The notes beneath the pieces were generated by a model that saw nothing but the letters and a program-made list of their open reading frames with translations, ran no database searches and was not told where the DNA came from. DNA of 64,000 nucleotides from Steroidobacteraceae bacterium (GTDB taxonomy: Bacteria > Pseudomonadota > Gammaproteobacteria > Steroidobacterales > Steroidobacteraceae). The DNA lies in assembly GCA_029266835.1 (NCBI GenBank), contig JAQSWD010000001.1:1-64000 (forward strand). The letters run 5' to 3'. A program made the translations under genes and the position numbers. This document shows positions 28,103-36,800 of the stretch, in pieces; the first letter of the stretch is position 1; each line of letters begins with the position of its first letter.

Positions 28103-29071
28103 TCAGGCTGCGCGCGCGGCGACATCGCAGGCGCTTCGCAGCGACTGCGCGACGGCCTGGATGTCGGCATCGGTCATCTGGCCATACAACGGCATGACCA
28201 CGCAGTGATCCTGCGCGGCTTCCGAATGTTCCAGCGAGCCCGAACGACGCGCGTCGCGATACGGTTCTTCGCGATGGCTGCACATGATGCCGCGGCGCGT
28301 GGAAACACCCGCATCCAGCATGGTCTGCATCACGTCCCGCTGATCGAGGTTCGATGGCAGTCGCACGCAGAAGCTCTGCCAGTTGCTGCGAGCCCAGGAG
28401 GGATTTTCGGGCACCGTAATGCCCGGAATATCGCGCATCAGCCTGCGATACTGATCGGCGATCTCACGCCGGCGCGCCACGATCTCCGGCAGACGCCGCA
28501 ACTGCTCACGCCCCACCGCCGCCTGGATGTCGGTCATGCGGTAGTTGTAGCCCACGATGGGGTATGACTCGAAGATCACCTTGGCCGACCCGTGTCGCAC
28601 GGTGTCCGGCACGCTCATGCCGTGCTGTCGCAGCAGGCGGCACTTCGCATCCCAGTCCTTGTTGTTGGTGGTGATCATGCCGCCGTCGCCGGTGCTCATG
28701 ATCTTGCGCGGATGGAAGGAGAAGCAGGCGATATCGCCATGCGCCTTGCCGATCTTTTCCCACTGGCCATTCCAGAGGATCTCGCTGCCGATGGCGCAGG
28801 CCGCGTCTTCCACGACCAGCAGGCCGCGAGCGTGCGCGATCTTCACGATGGCCGCGAGGTCGCAGGGCATGCCCATCTGGTGCACGGCCAGGATGGCGCG
28901 CGTCTTCGGCGTGATCGCGGCCTCGATGAGCGCCGGATCGATGTTGAAAGTCGCCGGATCCACGTCGATGAACACTGGCGTCGCGCCACAGTACTTCACC
29001 ACGTTGGCCGTGGCGATGAACGAGTGGCTCACGGTGATGACTTCATCGCCCGGCTTGATGATGGGGATCAT
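28103..29071 (-). CDS. DegT/DnrJ/EryC1-type aminotransferase lacking about 67 N-terminal residues
   Basis: A 322-residue PLP enzyme whose ATG at 29071 overlaps the preceding stop (ATGA). The first seven residues (MIPIIKP) are a normal family N-terminus, but they run directly into GDEVITVSHSFIATANVVKYCG, which is normally reached near residue 75. Compared with the intact paralogue at 30746-31861, 67 residues are missing in frame, including the GTSALHLAL segment that helps bind the PLP phosphate. The rest is intact: VVEDAACAIG (Asp for the PLP ring), FSFHPRKIMSTGDGG (Schiff-base Lys) and YNYRMTDIQAAVG. It may be inactive or misassembled. Confidence 0.75.
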   Translation of the reverse strand: MIPIIKPGDEVITVSHSFIATANVVKYCGATPVFIDVDPATFNIDPALIEAAITPKTRAILAVHQMGMPCDLAAIVKIAHARGLLVVEDAACAIGSEILWNGQWEKIGKAHGDIACFSFHPRKIMSTGDGGMITTNNKDWDAKCRLLRQHGMSVPDTVRHGSAKVIFESYPIVGYNYRMTDIQAAVGREQLRRLPEIVARRREIADQYRRLMRDIPGITVPENPSWARSNWQSFCVRLPSNLDQRDVMQTMLDAGVSTRRGIMCSHREEPYRDARRSGSLEHSEAAQDHCVVMPLYGQMTDADIQAVAQSLRSACDVAARAA

Positions 29072-30045
29072 CAGGCGGCCATCCGGTCTTTGTTGGCGCG
29101 CCACCAGTCGACCAGGCGCGCAAGGCCTTCGTCGAGGCTGATCGTGGCGCGGAAGCCTAACTTCTCTTCGGCCTTCTTCGTGCAGGCCAGGCGGCGCGAC
29201 ACGGGGTTCACCTTGCGCTCGGGGCCGTATTCCGGCTTGAGCTTGGAACCCATCACGCGCAACAGCGCGTCGGCGAGGTCGTTGAGGCTGGTTTCGATGC
29301 CACTCGCGACGTTGAACACGTCATCCGCGCAGTCGGATTCCAGCGCCAGGATGTTCGAGCGCGCCACGTCCTCGATGTACACGAAGTCCATGGTGGTCTT
29401 GCCGTCGCCGAGAATCAGCGGCGGCTGGCCGTTGGCGATGCGATCCATCCAGCGGATCAGCACCTCGGTGTAGCGGCCATGGATGTCCATGCGCGGGCCG
29501 TACACGTTGAAGTAACGCAGCGCCACGTAGGGCAGGTTGTACATGTCGTTGTACGAACGCAGCAGGCCCTCGAGCATGATCTTGCTGGCGCCATACCAGG
29601 TGCGGTTCGCGTAGGGGTGGTGATCCTCGCGCGTCGGGAACTGCTCGGCGAGGCCGTAGATGGAAGCGGAGGACGCGGCGACCACCTTCTTCACGCCCTT
29701 GGCCTGCGCGGCCTCGAGCACGTTGAAGCTGCCATCGCACATCACGCCCAGCGCTTCGCGCGGCTCGGCGGCGCAGGCGGTGATGCGCAGCGTGGCCATG
29801 TGGATCACGGCATCCATTCCCTCGGTCACACGGTGCATGGTCTCGACATCGCGGATGTCACCCCGGACCAGCGACACGCGCGGATCCTTGAGCGCCTCGT
29901 CCACGTTGTGCAGCGTGCCGCGGTTCAGATTGTCGATGATGACGATCTTCGCCGGGTCATGGTCGCGCAGCAGCAGGTCGATGGTGGTGGAGCCGACGAG
30001 GCCACAGCCACCGGTGACGAGGATTTTCGAGCCATTGATTTTCAT
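29071..30045 (-). CDS. NAD-dependent nucleotide-sugar epimerase/dehydratase
   Basis: A 324-residue extended SDR. Start is ATG 30045, with AAGGA shortly upstream (AAGGACATGAAATG). Motifs: ILVTGGCGLVGSTTIDLL, DNLNRG for NAD(H) specificity, AASSASIYG with the catalytic Ser, and WYGASKIMLEGL with Y-x3-K near residue 147. It is closest in look to UDP-glucose/UDP-N-acetylglucosamine 4-epimerase-like enzymes of surface glycan loci. It lies between the PglD-like acyltransferase and the DegT gene, and the three may form a small amino-sugar pathway. Confidence 0.8.
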   Translation of the reverse strand: MKINGSKILVTGGCGLVGSTTIDLLLRDHDPAKIVIIDNLNRGTLHNVDEALKDPRVSLVRGDIRDVETMHRVTEGMDAVIHMATLRITACAAEPREALGVMCDGSFNVLEAAQAKGVKKVVAASSASIYGLAEQFPTREDHHPYANRTWYGASKIMLEGLLRSYNDMYNLPYVALRYFNVYGPRMDIHGRYTEVLIRWMDRIANGQPPLILGDGKTTMDFVYIEDVARSNILALESDCADDVFNVASGIETSLNDLADALLRVMGSKLKPEYGPERKVNPVSRRLACTKKAEEKLGFRATISLDEGLARLVDWWRANKDRMAA

Positions 30046-30085
30046 TTCATGTCCTTGAGAAGTCATTCCCTTCAGTACTTCCGCT

Positions 30086-30724
30086 TCAATTTCTTTGGGG
30101 CAGCGGGCGCGCCGGGTTGCCGGCCACCGTCGCATCCGCCGGCACGTCGCGAGTGACGTTGCTGCCGAGACCTACCAGCGCGCGCTCGCCGATGCGGATG
30201 CCGTTCTTCACGTTCGTTCCGCTGCCGACATAGGCATTTTCGCCGATAGCCACGTTGCCCGCGATGGCCACGTTGGCACCGATCAGCGAAAAGTTGCCCA
30301 CCGTCACATCGTGGTGAATCACCGTATTCGGCAACACGCAGACATGGTCGCCAATGACCGCATTGCTGGTAACCACGGCGCCCGCCATGACGAGCACATT
30401 CGAGCCCAGTCGGGCGATGGAAGCGACCCTGGCGGTCGGGTGGACGACGGTGGCGAACCGCTGGGGTGCGATACCCAGCGATTCGATCACCGCACGGCGG
30501 CCCTTGTACGACTGCGGGCCGCCCGGTACCGCGAGTACCGCGGCGTCGGGGCGCTGGGCGAGTGCCGAGCGCGGCAGGACGGGCAGGCCATAGGCGCCTG
30601 CACGCTGCTTTTCAGGGGTGTCGTCGACGAACCCCACGCACTCCCAGGCGTCGCCCAGGCAGTCGAGCGCCTCGATGCCGTTACCGTTGCACGGAAAGAT
30701 CAGCAACGGTCGCCGTGACGGCAC
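30086..30724 (-). CDS. sugar O/N-acyltransferase, NeuD/PglD type
   Basis: A 212-residue protein. The N-terminal 70 residues form a small Rossmann-like domain (LLIFPCNGNGIEALDCLG, CVGFVDDTPEKQ), as in PglD/NeuD. Residues 90-210 are hexapeptide repeats of the LbetaH fold: VVHPTARVASIARLGSNVLVMAGAVV, IHHDVTVGNFSLIGANVAIAGNVAIG and AGNPARPLP at the end. The His in VIHHD is the likely general base. PglD-type enzymes acetylate a UDP-4-amino-sugar. Start is GTG 30724, 21 bases after the preceding stop. Confidence 0.8.
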   Translation of the reverse strand: MPSRRPLLIFPCNGNGIEALDCLGDAWECVGFVDDTPEKQRAGAYGLPVLPRSALAQRPDAAVLAVPGGPQSYKGRRAVIESLGIAPQRFATVVHPTARVASIARLGSNVLVMAGAVVTSNAVIGDHVCVLPNTVIHHDVTVGNFSLIGANVAIAGNVAIGENAYVGSGTNVKNGIRIGERALVGLGSNVTRDVPADATVAGNPARPLPQRN

Positions 30725-30745
30725 GAGATCCCCCGGCTGGGCGCG

Positions 30746-31861
30746 TCAGGCCGCGGCGGGCTTGGCTTCCGCCAAGGCCTTCACGGCCGTCGCGACAGTC
30801 TGGCACTGCTGCGCGGTGAGCTCGGGGAACATGGGCAACGACATGGTTTCGTTGGCGGCCTGTTCCGAGTGCGGGAAGTCCCCCGCCTTGTAGCCGAGAT
30901 CCGCGTAGGCCGGCAGCAGGTGAACCGGGATCGGGTAGTGGATGCCCGAGGCGATGCCTTGCTTGTTGAGCGCGTCCATCCATTCCGTGCGATGCGCCGT
31001 GCGGATTGCGTAGACGTGGAACACGTGGCGGTTGTGCGGCAGCGCTTCCGGGATGCGCACGTTGCTGCCCGCGAAAAACCTGGCGTAGTTGGCGGCCGCG
31101 GCGCGGCGCTGTTCGGTCCAGCCCTCGAGGTACTTGAGCTTCACACGCAACACGGCACCCTGGATGCCTTCCATGCGGTAGTTATAGCCCTTGAGCACGT
31201 GGTGGTATTTCTTCTCCGCGCCCCAGTCACGCAGCATGCGGATGGTGCGGTTGAACTCGTCGTTGTTGGTCGAGACGAGACCGCCTTCGCCGTACGCGCC
31301 GAGATTCTTGCCGGGGTAGAAGCTGAACGCGCCCATGTCGCCCATGCTGCCCGCGCGACGGCCCTTGTACTCGGCGCCGTGCGCCTGGCAGGCGTCTTCG
31401 ATGACGATGAGGTTGTGCTTCTTCGCGATCGCGAGGATCGGATCCATGTCGGCGCACTGGCCGTACAGGTGCACCGGCAAAATCGCCTTGGTGCGCGGCG
31501 TGATGGCCGCCTCGATCTTCGCGGGGTCCATCGTGAAGGTGCGTGGATCGATGTCCACGAACACCGGTGTGGCGCGCGAGTAGTAGATGGCCGCCACCGA
31601 CGCGACGAACGTGAACGGCACGGTGATGACCTCGTCGCCTTCACCGATGTTGGCGGCGAGCAGCGCGAGATGCAGCGCGCTCGTGCCGTTGTTCACGGCG
31701 ATGCCGTGTTTCACGGTGCAATACGAGGCGAATTCCTTCTCGAACGCCGCGACGTCGGGGCCGAGCGTGAACGCGCAGGACTCGATGGTCTTCAGGATCG
31801 CGGCATCGACTTCCTGCTTGATCGAAAGGTACTGTGACTTCAGGTCAACGAAAGGAATCAC
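30746..31861 (-). CDS. DegT/DnrJ/EryC1 aminotransferase (WbpE-like)
   Basis: A 371-residue PLP-dependent sugar aminotransferase. Start is GTG 31861, which overlaps the stop of the dehydrogenase (GTGA). Motifs: VNNGTSALHLALLA for PLP phosphate, VIEDACQAHGAEY with the ring-contacting Asp, FSFYPGKNLGAYGEGG with the Schiff-base Lys near residue 185, and YNYRMEGIQGAVL. Next to a Gfo/Idh/MocA dehydrogenase and a hexapeptide acetyltransferase, it fits the WbpE/WlbC step that aminates a UDP-3-keto-sugar acid. This is inference from context. Confidence 0.85.
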   Translation of the reverse strand: MIPFVDLKSQYLSIKQEVDAAILKTIESCAFTLGPDVAAFEKEFASYCTVKHGIAVNNGTSALHLALLAANIGEGDEVITVPFTFVASVAAIYYSRATPVFVDIDPRTFTMDPAKIEAAITPRTKAILPVHLYGQCADMDPILAIAKKHNLIVIEDACQAHGAEYKGRRAGSMGDMGAFSFYPGKNLGAYGEGGLVSTNNDEFNRTIRMLRDWGAEKKYHHVLKGYNYRMEGIQGAVLRVKLKYLEGWTEQRRAAAANYARFFAGSNVRIPEALPHNRHVFHVYAIRTAHRTEWMDALNKQGIASGIHYPIPVHLLPAYADLGYKAGDFPHSEQAANETMSLPMFPELTAQQCQTVATAVKALAEAKPAAA

Positions 31862-32895
31862 GCGATTTTCTCCTGCTTCTCGCTCTTCTGGATGTAGACG
31901 GTTTCGCCGCGACCGCGCATGGAGCTGGTCGCCGCTTCGATGAGTTCGACCACGCGCAGGCCGAGGAGGCCATCGGTCTGCGGGGTCTTCTTGTTGATGA
32001 TGCAATCGATGAAGTGGTCACCGCCCAGGCGCAGCGCCTCGGTGCCGTCGAGCTTGGGCGCCCACATGTCGCCGGTGCGGTAGCCCACGCGCATTTCCTG
32101 GATCTGCTTCGGGTCTTCGGTGAAGTTGATGCCCTTGTCGTAGATCTTCACCTTCTCGGAAGGCTCCAGATCGTCGTAGGTGATCATCTTCTTGCTGCCG
32201 CCGAGCAGGATCTGGCGCACCTTCACGGGCGCGAGCCAGCTCACGTTCACGTGGGCAATCGTGCCCGAGTCATAGAACAGCGTGATGTACGCCAGGTTCT
32301 CCGGCGTGCCGGGGAAATGGTTGATGCCGCTGGCCGAGATCGCCACCGGGTGTTCACCCAGCAGGTAATCCAGGATAGAGAAATCGTGCACCGCGAGATC
32401 GGAGATCACGTTGACGTCGCGCTGGAACAGGCCGAGGTTCACGCGGATCGAGTCGTAGTAATAGACGCGGCCGAGATCCCCGCTCTTGATGAGTTCGCCC
32501 ATCTTGCGGACTGCGCCCGTGTACACGAAGGTGTGGTCGACGAATACCACGAGATTGCGCTTGGCGGCTTCGTCGCACAGCTTGCGCGCCTGCAGGGAGG
32601 TTTCGGTCATCGGCTTCTCGAGCCAGACGTGTTTGCCGGCCTTGAGCGCGGCCATGCCGAATTCGAAGTGGGTGCCCACCGGCGTCGCGATCGCGACCGC
32701 GTCGATTTCCGGGTCGCGCAGCAGGTCCTGGAAGTCGTTGGTCGTGCGCACCGCGGGGTAACGCTTGTTGACCGTCGCGAGCTTCTTGGGATCGAGATCG
32801 GAAACCGCGACCACCGTTCCCTGCTGCGCTTCCGCGAAGGTGCGCACCAGGTTCGGACCCCAGTAACCATAGCCGATGACGCCGATCTTGATCAT
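31858..32895 (-). CDS. Gfo/Idh/MocA dehydrogenase (WbpB/WlbA-like)
   Basis: A 345-residue NAD-dependent dehydrogenase: IGVIGYGYWGPNLVRTF is the nucleotide-binding turn, HVWLEKPMTETSLQA carries the EKP lysine near residue 96, and ISDLAVHDFSILDYLLGE has the catalytic-type Asp/His near residue 180. In the WbpB-E-D route it oxidises UDP-N-acetylglucosaminuronate at C3. The order acetyltransferase, dehydrogenase, aminotransferase matches such pathways in O-antigen loci. Substrate assignment rests on context only. Confidence 0.8.
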   Translation of the reverse strand: MIKIGVIGYGYWGPNLVRTFAEAQQGTVVAVSDLDPKKLATVNKRYPAVRTTNDFQDLLRDPEIDAVAIATPVGTHFEFGMAALKAGKHVWLEKPMTETSLQARKLCDEAAKRNLVVFVDHTFVYTGAVRKMGELIKSGDLGRVYYYDSIRVNLGLFQRDVNVISDLAVHDFSILDYLLGEHPVAISASGINHFPGTPENLAYITLFYDSGTIAHVNVSWLAPVKVRQILLGGSKKMITYDDLEPSEKVKIYDKGINFTEDPKQIQEMRVGYRTGDMWAPKLDGTEALRLGGDHFIDCIINKKTPQTDGLLGLRVVELIEAATSSMRGRGETVYIQKSEKQEKIA

Positions 32896-32935
32896 GAATG
32901 CTTGTCCTTGTATTTCCCTGTCGATGCCAAACTAA

Positions 32936-33415
32936 CTACTTTCGCTGGCGCGAGTCACCCGTGACCCGAGCCGGCACGCCCACCGCGATGGCGTAGGGCG
33001 GAATGTCCTTCGTGACCACCGCGCCCGCGGCGATCAGCGCGAATTCACCGATCGTGATCCCGGCGACGATCGTGGCGTTGGAGCCGATCGACGCGCCACG
33101 TTTCACGACCGTCTTCACCACCTTCCAGTCGGCTTCCGTCTGCGGCGATCCATCCGGATTCGCGGCGCGCGGATACAGGTCATTGGTGAACATGACGCCA
33201 TGGCCGATGAACACTTCGTTCTCGATTTCCACGCCCTCACAGATGAATGTGTGCGAGGAAATCTTGCAGCGTTCACCGATCGTCGCGTTCTTCTGGATCT
33301 CCACGAACGCACCGACCTTCGAATCCTTTCCGATGGTGCAGCCGTAGAGGTTCACGAGCTGAGGGTGGAAGATCTTCACGTTCTCACCCAGTTGCACCGA
33401 ATCAGCGACAGGCAT
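32936..33415 (-). CDS. hexapeptide N-acetyltransferase (WbpD/WlbB-like)
   Basis: A 159-residue LbetaH protein made almost entirely of hexad repeats: NVKIFHPQLVNLYGCTIGKDSKVGAFVEIQKNATIGERCKISSHTFICEGVEIENEVFIGHGVMFTND, then VVKRGASIGSNATIVAGITIGEFALIAAGAVV. The His of IGHGVMF and the Asn in FTND match the active site of WbpD/WlbB 3-N-acetyltransferases as I recall them. It is slightly shorter than usual (about 190). It is the first gene of the minus-strand glycan operon, so the operon promoter must lie in 33416-33700. Confidence 0.8.
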   Translation of the reverse strand: MPVADSVQLGENVKIFHPQLVNLYGCTIGKDSKVGAFVEIQKNATIGERCKISSHTFICEGVEIENEVFIGHGVMFTNDLYPRAANPDGSPQTEADWKVVKTVVKRGASIGSNATIVAGITIGEFALIAAGAVVTKDIPPYAIAVGVPARVTGDSRQRK

Positions 33416-33470
33416 TTGAACCTCTTGGGTTATTCATATCCAGACGGGGAGGGCGCGCGAAGTCTAGGGA

Positions 33471-33486
33471 TGTGATTGGGGTCGCA
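33471..33486. promoter_or_regulatory. CRP-type binding site, one mismatch
   Basis: TGTGATTGGGGTCGCA matches TGTGA-N6-TCACA at nine of ten fixed positions. It is 56 bases upstream of the first gene of the minus-strand glycan operon, a place where a CRP-family activator could act. It resembles the perfect site at 24364, which also controls exported or surface functions. Confidence 0.35.
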
Positions 33487-33747
33487 CCTTGTCGCGCTTG
33501 GCAGTTTGTTTGTGTCGAAAAACTTGCCAGCTCAGGATCTTGTTGCGCCTCGTATCGCCGCGACGATTGAACAGAACCAACCCTGTTCGAGTGGGTTTCA
33601 TCGTCGAAGATTTTTACAGGCTGACCCGGTGACCCCGGCACGCCGTGCTTCGGCATCCATTCCATGCGTGCAGGCTAACGCCAAGGTTGCGATTCGCCTC
33701 ACAGTTTCGGGGTACCCCCCATCAACCTTGTGACCTTATTCGCAGTT

Positions 33748-33763
33748 TGGCTCGTAAATTGCT
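33748..33763 (+). promoter_or_regulatory. sigma54 (-24/-12) promoter of the giant gene
   Basis: TGGCTCGTAAATTGCT fits the sigma54 consensus TGGCACG-N4-TTGCW with one mismatch (T for A at the fifth base) and the exact GG-N10-GC spacing. Transcription would start near 33774, 10 bases before ATG 33784 and 64 bases before ATG 33838. It therefore rules out the longest possible start (33730). It implies control by RpoN and an enhancer-binding activator. Confidence 0.7.
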
Positions 33764-33837
33764 TCCGAGGGGGTAGGGCACGCATGCGTGCTCGATCGCT
33801 GCCTGCTCAATCCGTCGAAACAGACAAGTCGAACAAC

Positions 33838-36800
33838 ATGACATTCAAGAACTTCGCTCGCTCCCTCCTGATCCTTGTGGCCGGTTTCGTGGCGCCCCTG
33901 GGCACCGCGAACGCCAATCCGAATCAAGGGCCGGGCGGGCCGATCCTGGTGGTCACCAATGGCAACCAGAACTTCGGCAAGTTCTACGCCGAAATCCTGC
34001 GCACGGAAGGCTTCAACTCCTTCGCGGTCGCCGAGATCGGGTCGGTCACTTCGACGGTGCTGAACAATTACGACGTGGTGATCCTCGCGAAAATCCCCGT
34101 CACCGGTTCCCAGGCTTCGATGTTCAACACCTGGGTGAACGCGGGCGGCAACCTCATCGCGATGGACCCCGGCGCGGAGCTGGCGTCGCTCGTGGGTGTC
34201 ACGCAGAACGGCACGACGATTTCGAATGGTTATCTCCTGGTGAATGGCGGCACGCGCTTCGGCGCGGGCATCGCCGCCACCACGCTGCAGTTCCATGGCA
34301 CGGCCCAGGCCAGCGCGCTCAATGGCGCGACCTCGATCGCTGCCCTGTATTCGACTGCGACCACGCCCACCGCGAGCCCCGCCGTCACGTTGCGCAATGT
34401 GGGCGCCAACGGCGGTCAGGTCGCGGCATTCATGTACGACCTGGCGACCTCCGTCGTCTACACGCGCCAGGGCAACCCGGCCTGGGCCGGTACCGAGCGT
34501 GACGGCATCGCGCCGCGCCGTTCGGACGACATGTTCTATGGCCCTTCGGCCACTGACCCGCAGCCCGACTGGATCGACAAGAGCAAGATCACCATCCCGC
34601 AGGCCGACGAGCAGCAGCGTTTCCTCGCCAACCTCATCACGGAGATGAACGCGGATCGCAAGCCGCTGCCGCGTTTCTGGTACCTGCCGAACCAGCATCG
34701 CGCCGCGATCGTGATGTCAGGCGACGACCATGGTTACCTGTTCACCAGCCACGGTGGTGGCACCGCGCAACGATTCGACCAGTTCAATGCGCTGAGCCCC
34801 GCGGGCTGCTCGGTGGCGAACTGGGAGTGCGTCCGTGGTACGTCCTATGTGTTCACCAACGGCGCGCTTACCAATTCCCAGGCCGCGGCTTATCAGGCGC
34901 AGGGCCATGAAGTGGGCCTGCACGTGAACACGCTGCAGGGCGGCCAGTGCCAGGATTTCACGCAGAGCTCGCTCGCCCAGAGCTACACCGAGCAGATGGC
35001 GGATTTCTTCGCCAAGTTCACCTCGGTGTCGCCCCTGAGCACCGAGCGTCACCATTGCATCGTTTGGAGCGACTGGGCTTCCGGCGCGAAGGTGCAGGCG
35101 TCCAACGGCATCCGCCTGGATACGTCGTATTACTACTGGCCGGGCGAGTGGGTGCAGAACACTCCCGGACACATGACCGGCTCGGCCATGCCCATGCGTT
35201 TCGCGGATCTCGACGGCAGCCTGATCGACGTCTACCAGGTCGTCTCGCAGATGACCGACGAGTCGCAGCAGCAGTATCCGTTCACGCCCAACACGTTGCT
35301 CGATCGCGCCATCGGCCCGGCCGAACAGTACGGCGTGTACACGGTCAACGCGCACACCGACCAGTTCTACATGGACGAATCGAGCTTGACGGTGGAGTCC
35401 GCGCAGGCGCGCGGCGTGCCGGTGGTCTCGGCCCGCCAGATGCTCACCTGGCTGGACGGCCGCAACAATTCTTCGTTCGGTTCGCTGGCTTTCGCCTCCA
35501 ACAACCTGACCTTCACGGTCACGCAGGCGGCCGGTGCCACAGGCCTGCACGGCATGTTGCCGTGGCGCTCGGGCAGCCGCTTCCTCGGCGATCTGACGCG
35601 CAATGGCGCGAGCCTTCCTTACGAAGTCGTGACGGTGAAGGGCATCGAATACGCCTTGTTTCCCGCGGCCAGCGGCAACTACGTCGCCACGTATCAGGCG
35701 GACACGGTCGCCCCCACGGTCGCCAGCCGCACTCCGGCCGCAGGTGCCACCAATGTTCCGCAGGCCTCGGTGATCCGCGCCGGCTTCAGCGAGTCGATGG
35801 ACGCAGCGACGATCACGAGTTCCACCTTCGAGGTGCGCGATTCCACCAACACGCTCGTTGCGGGCAGCCTGAGCTACAACGCCAGCACGCTCGCGGCCAC
35901 CTTCCTGCCTGCCGGTCCCTTGGCGAGCGGCACCACGTACACCGTGACGGTGCGCGGCGGCGCCAGTGATCCTCGCGTCAAGGACGTCGCCGGCAATGCG
36001 CTGGCGGCAACCGCCAGCTGGTCGTTCACCACGGCCGTTGCGCCCAATTGCCCCTGCAGCATTTTCAAGGCAACGGATATTCCGGCCACTGCTTCGGCCC
36101 CCGACACGGGCGCCGTGGAGCTGGGCGTGAAGTTCCGCGCCGACATCAACGGTTACATCAAGGGCATCCGCTTCTACAAGGGCCCTGACAACATCGGCAC
36201 GCACGTCGGTACGCTGTGGACCGGCACCGGCACTCCGCTGGCGCAGGTCACCTTCTTCAACGAGACGGCCACCGGTTGGCAGGAGGCGTTGTTCGCCACG
36301 CCCGTGCCCGTCACGGCCGGCTCCAACTACGTGGTTTCGTATCACGCGCCGAATGGTGGCTACTCCATCACGCAGAACCAGTTCACGACGGCTGGTGTGG
36401 ACAACGGCCCGCTGCATGCCCTGAGCTTCGATGAGTCCGGCGGCAACGGTGTCTTCGTCTACGCCCCGAGCGGCACGTTCCCCACTGGTAGTTGGCAGAA
36501 CACCAACTACTGGGTGGACGTGGTGTTCGACCTCAACGCCACGGGCCCTCCTGACAACACCTCGCCGGTCGTCAGCATCACGACTCCGGTCGCGACGCCG
36601 ACTTTCGCCACGGACACTGCGCTGCTGACCGTCGGCGGCACCTCGGCCGACAATGTCGGTGTCACCCAGGTCAACTGGAGCAACGATCGCGGCGGTGCGG
36701 GTACCGCGTCTGGAACCGCTTCGTGGACCGTCGCGAACATGCTGCTGCAGTCGGGCGTGAACGTGATCACCGTGACCGCGCGCGACGCGGCCAACAACAC

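Larger units (their letters stand above)
33416..33837. promoter_or_regulatory. 422-base divergent regulatory region
   Basis: Gene-free region between the minus-strand glycan operon and the giant plus-strand gene. It contains a near-perfect CRP-type site (33471-33486) close to the operon, a 6-8-6 inverted repeat GAACAG/CTGTTC (33569-33588), and a strong sigma54 -24/-12 element (33748-33763) facing the giant gene. An open frame extends through part of it in the frame of the giant gene but lacks a plausible start before 33784. No RNA gene was recognised. Confidence 0.5.

Noticed and set aside
33707-33718. Palindrome GGGGTACCCC
   Set aside because: Too short and GC-rich to be assigned a function; it may occur by chance.
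33730-33837. N-terminal extension of the giant protein from 33730
   Set aside because: The start would precede the sigma54 transcription start, and the extension lacks a signal-peptide character.
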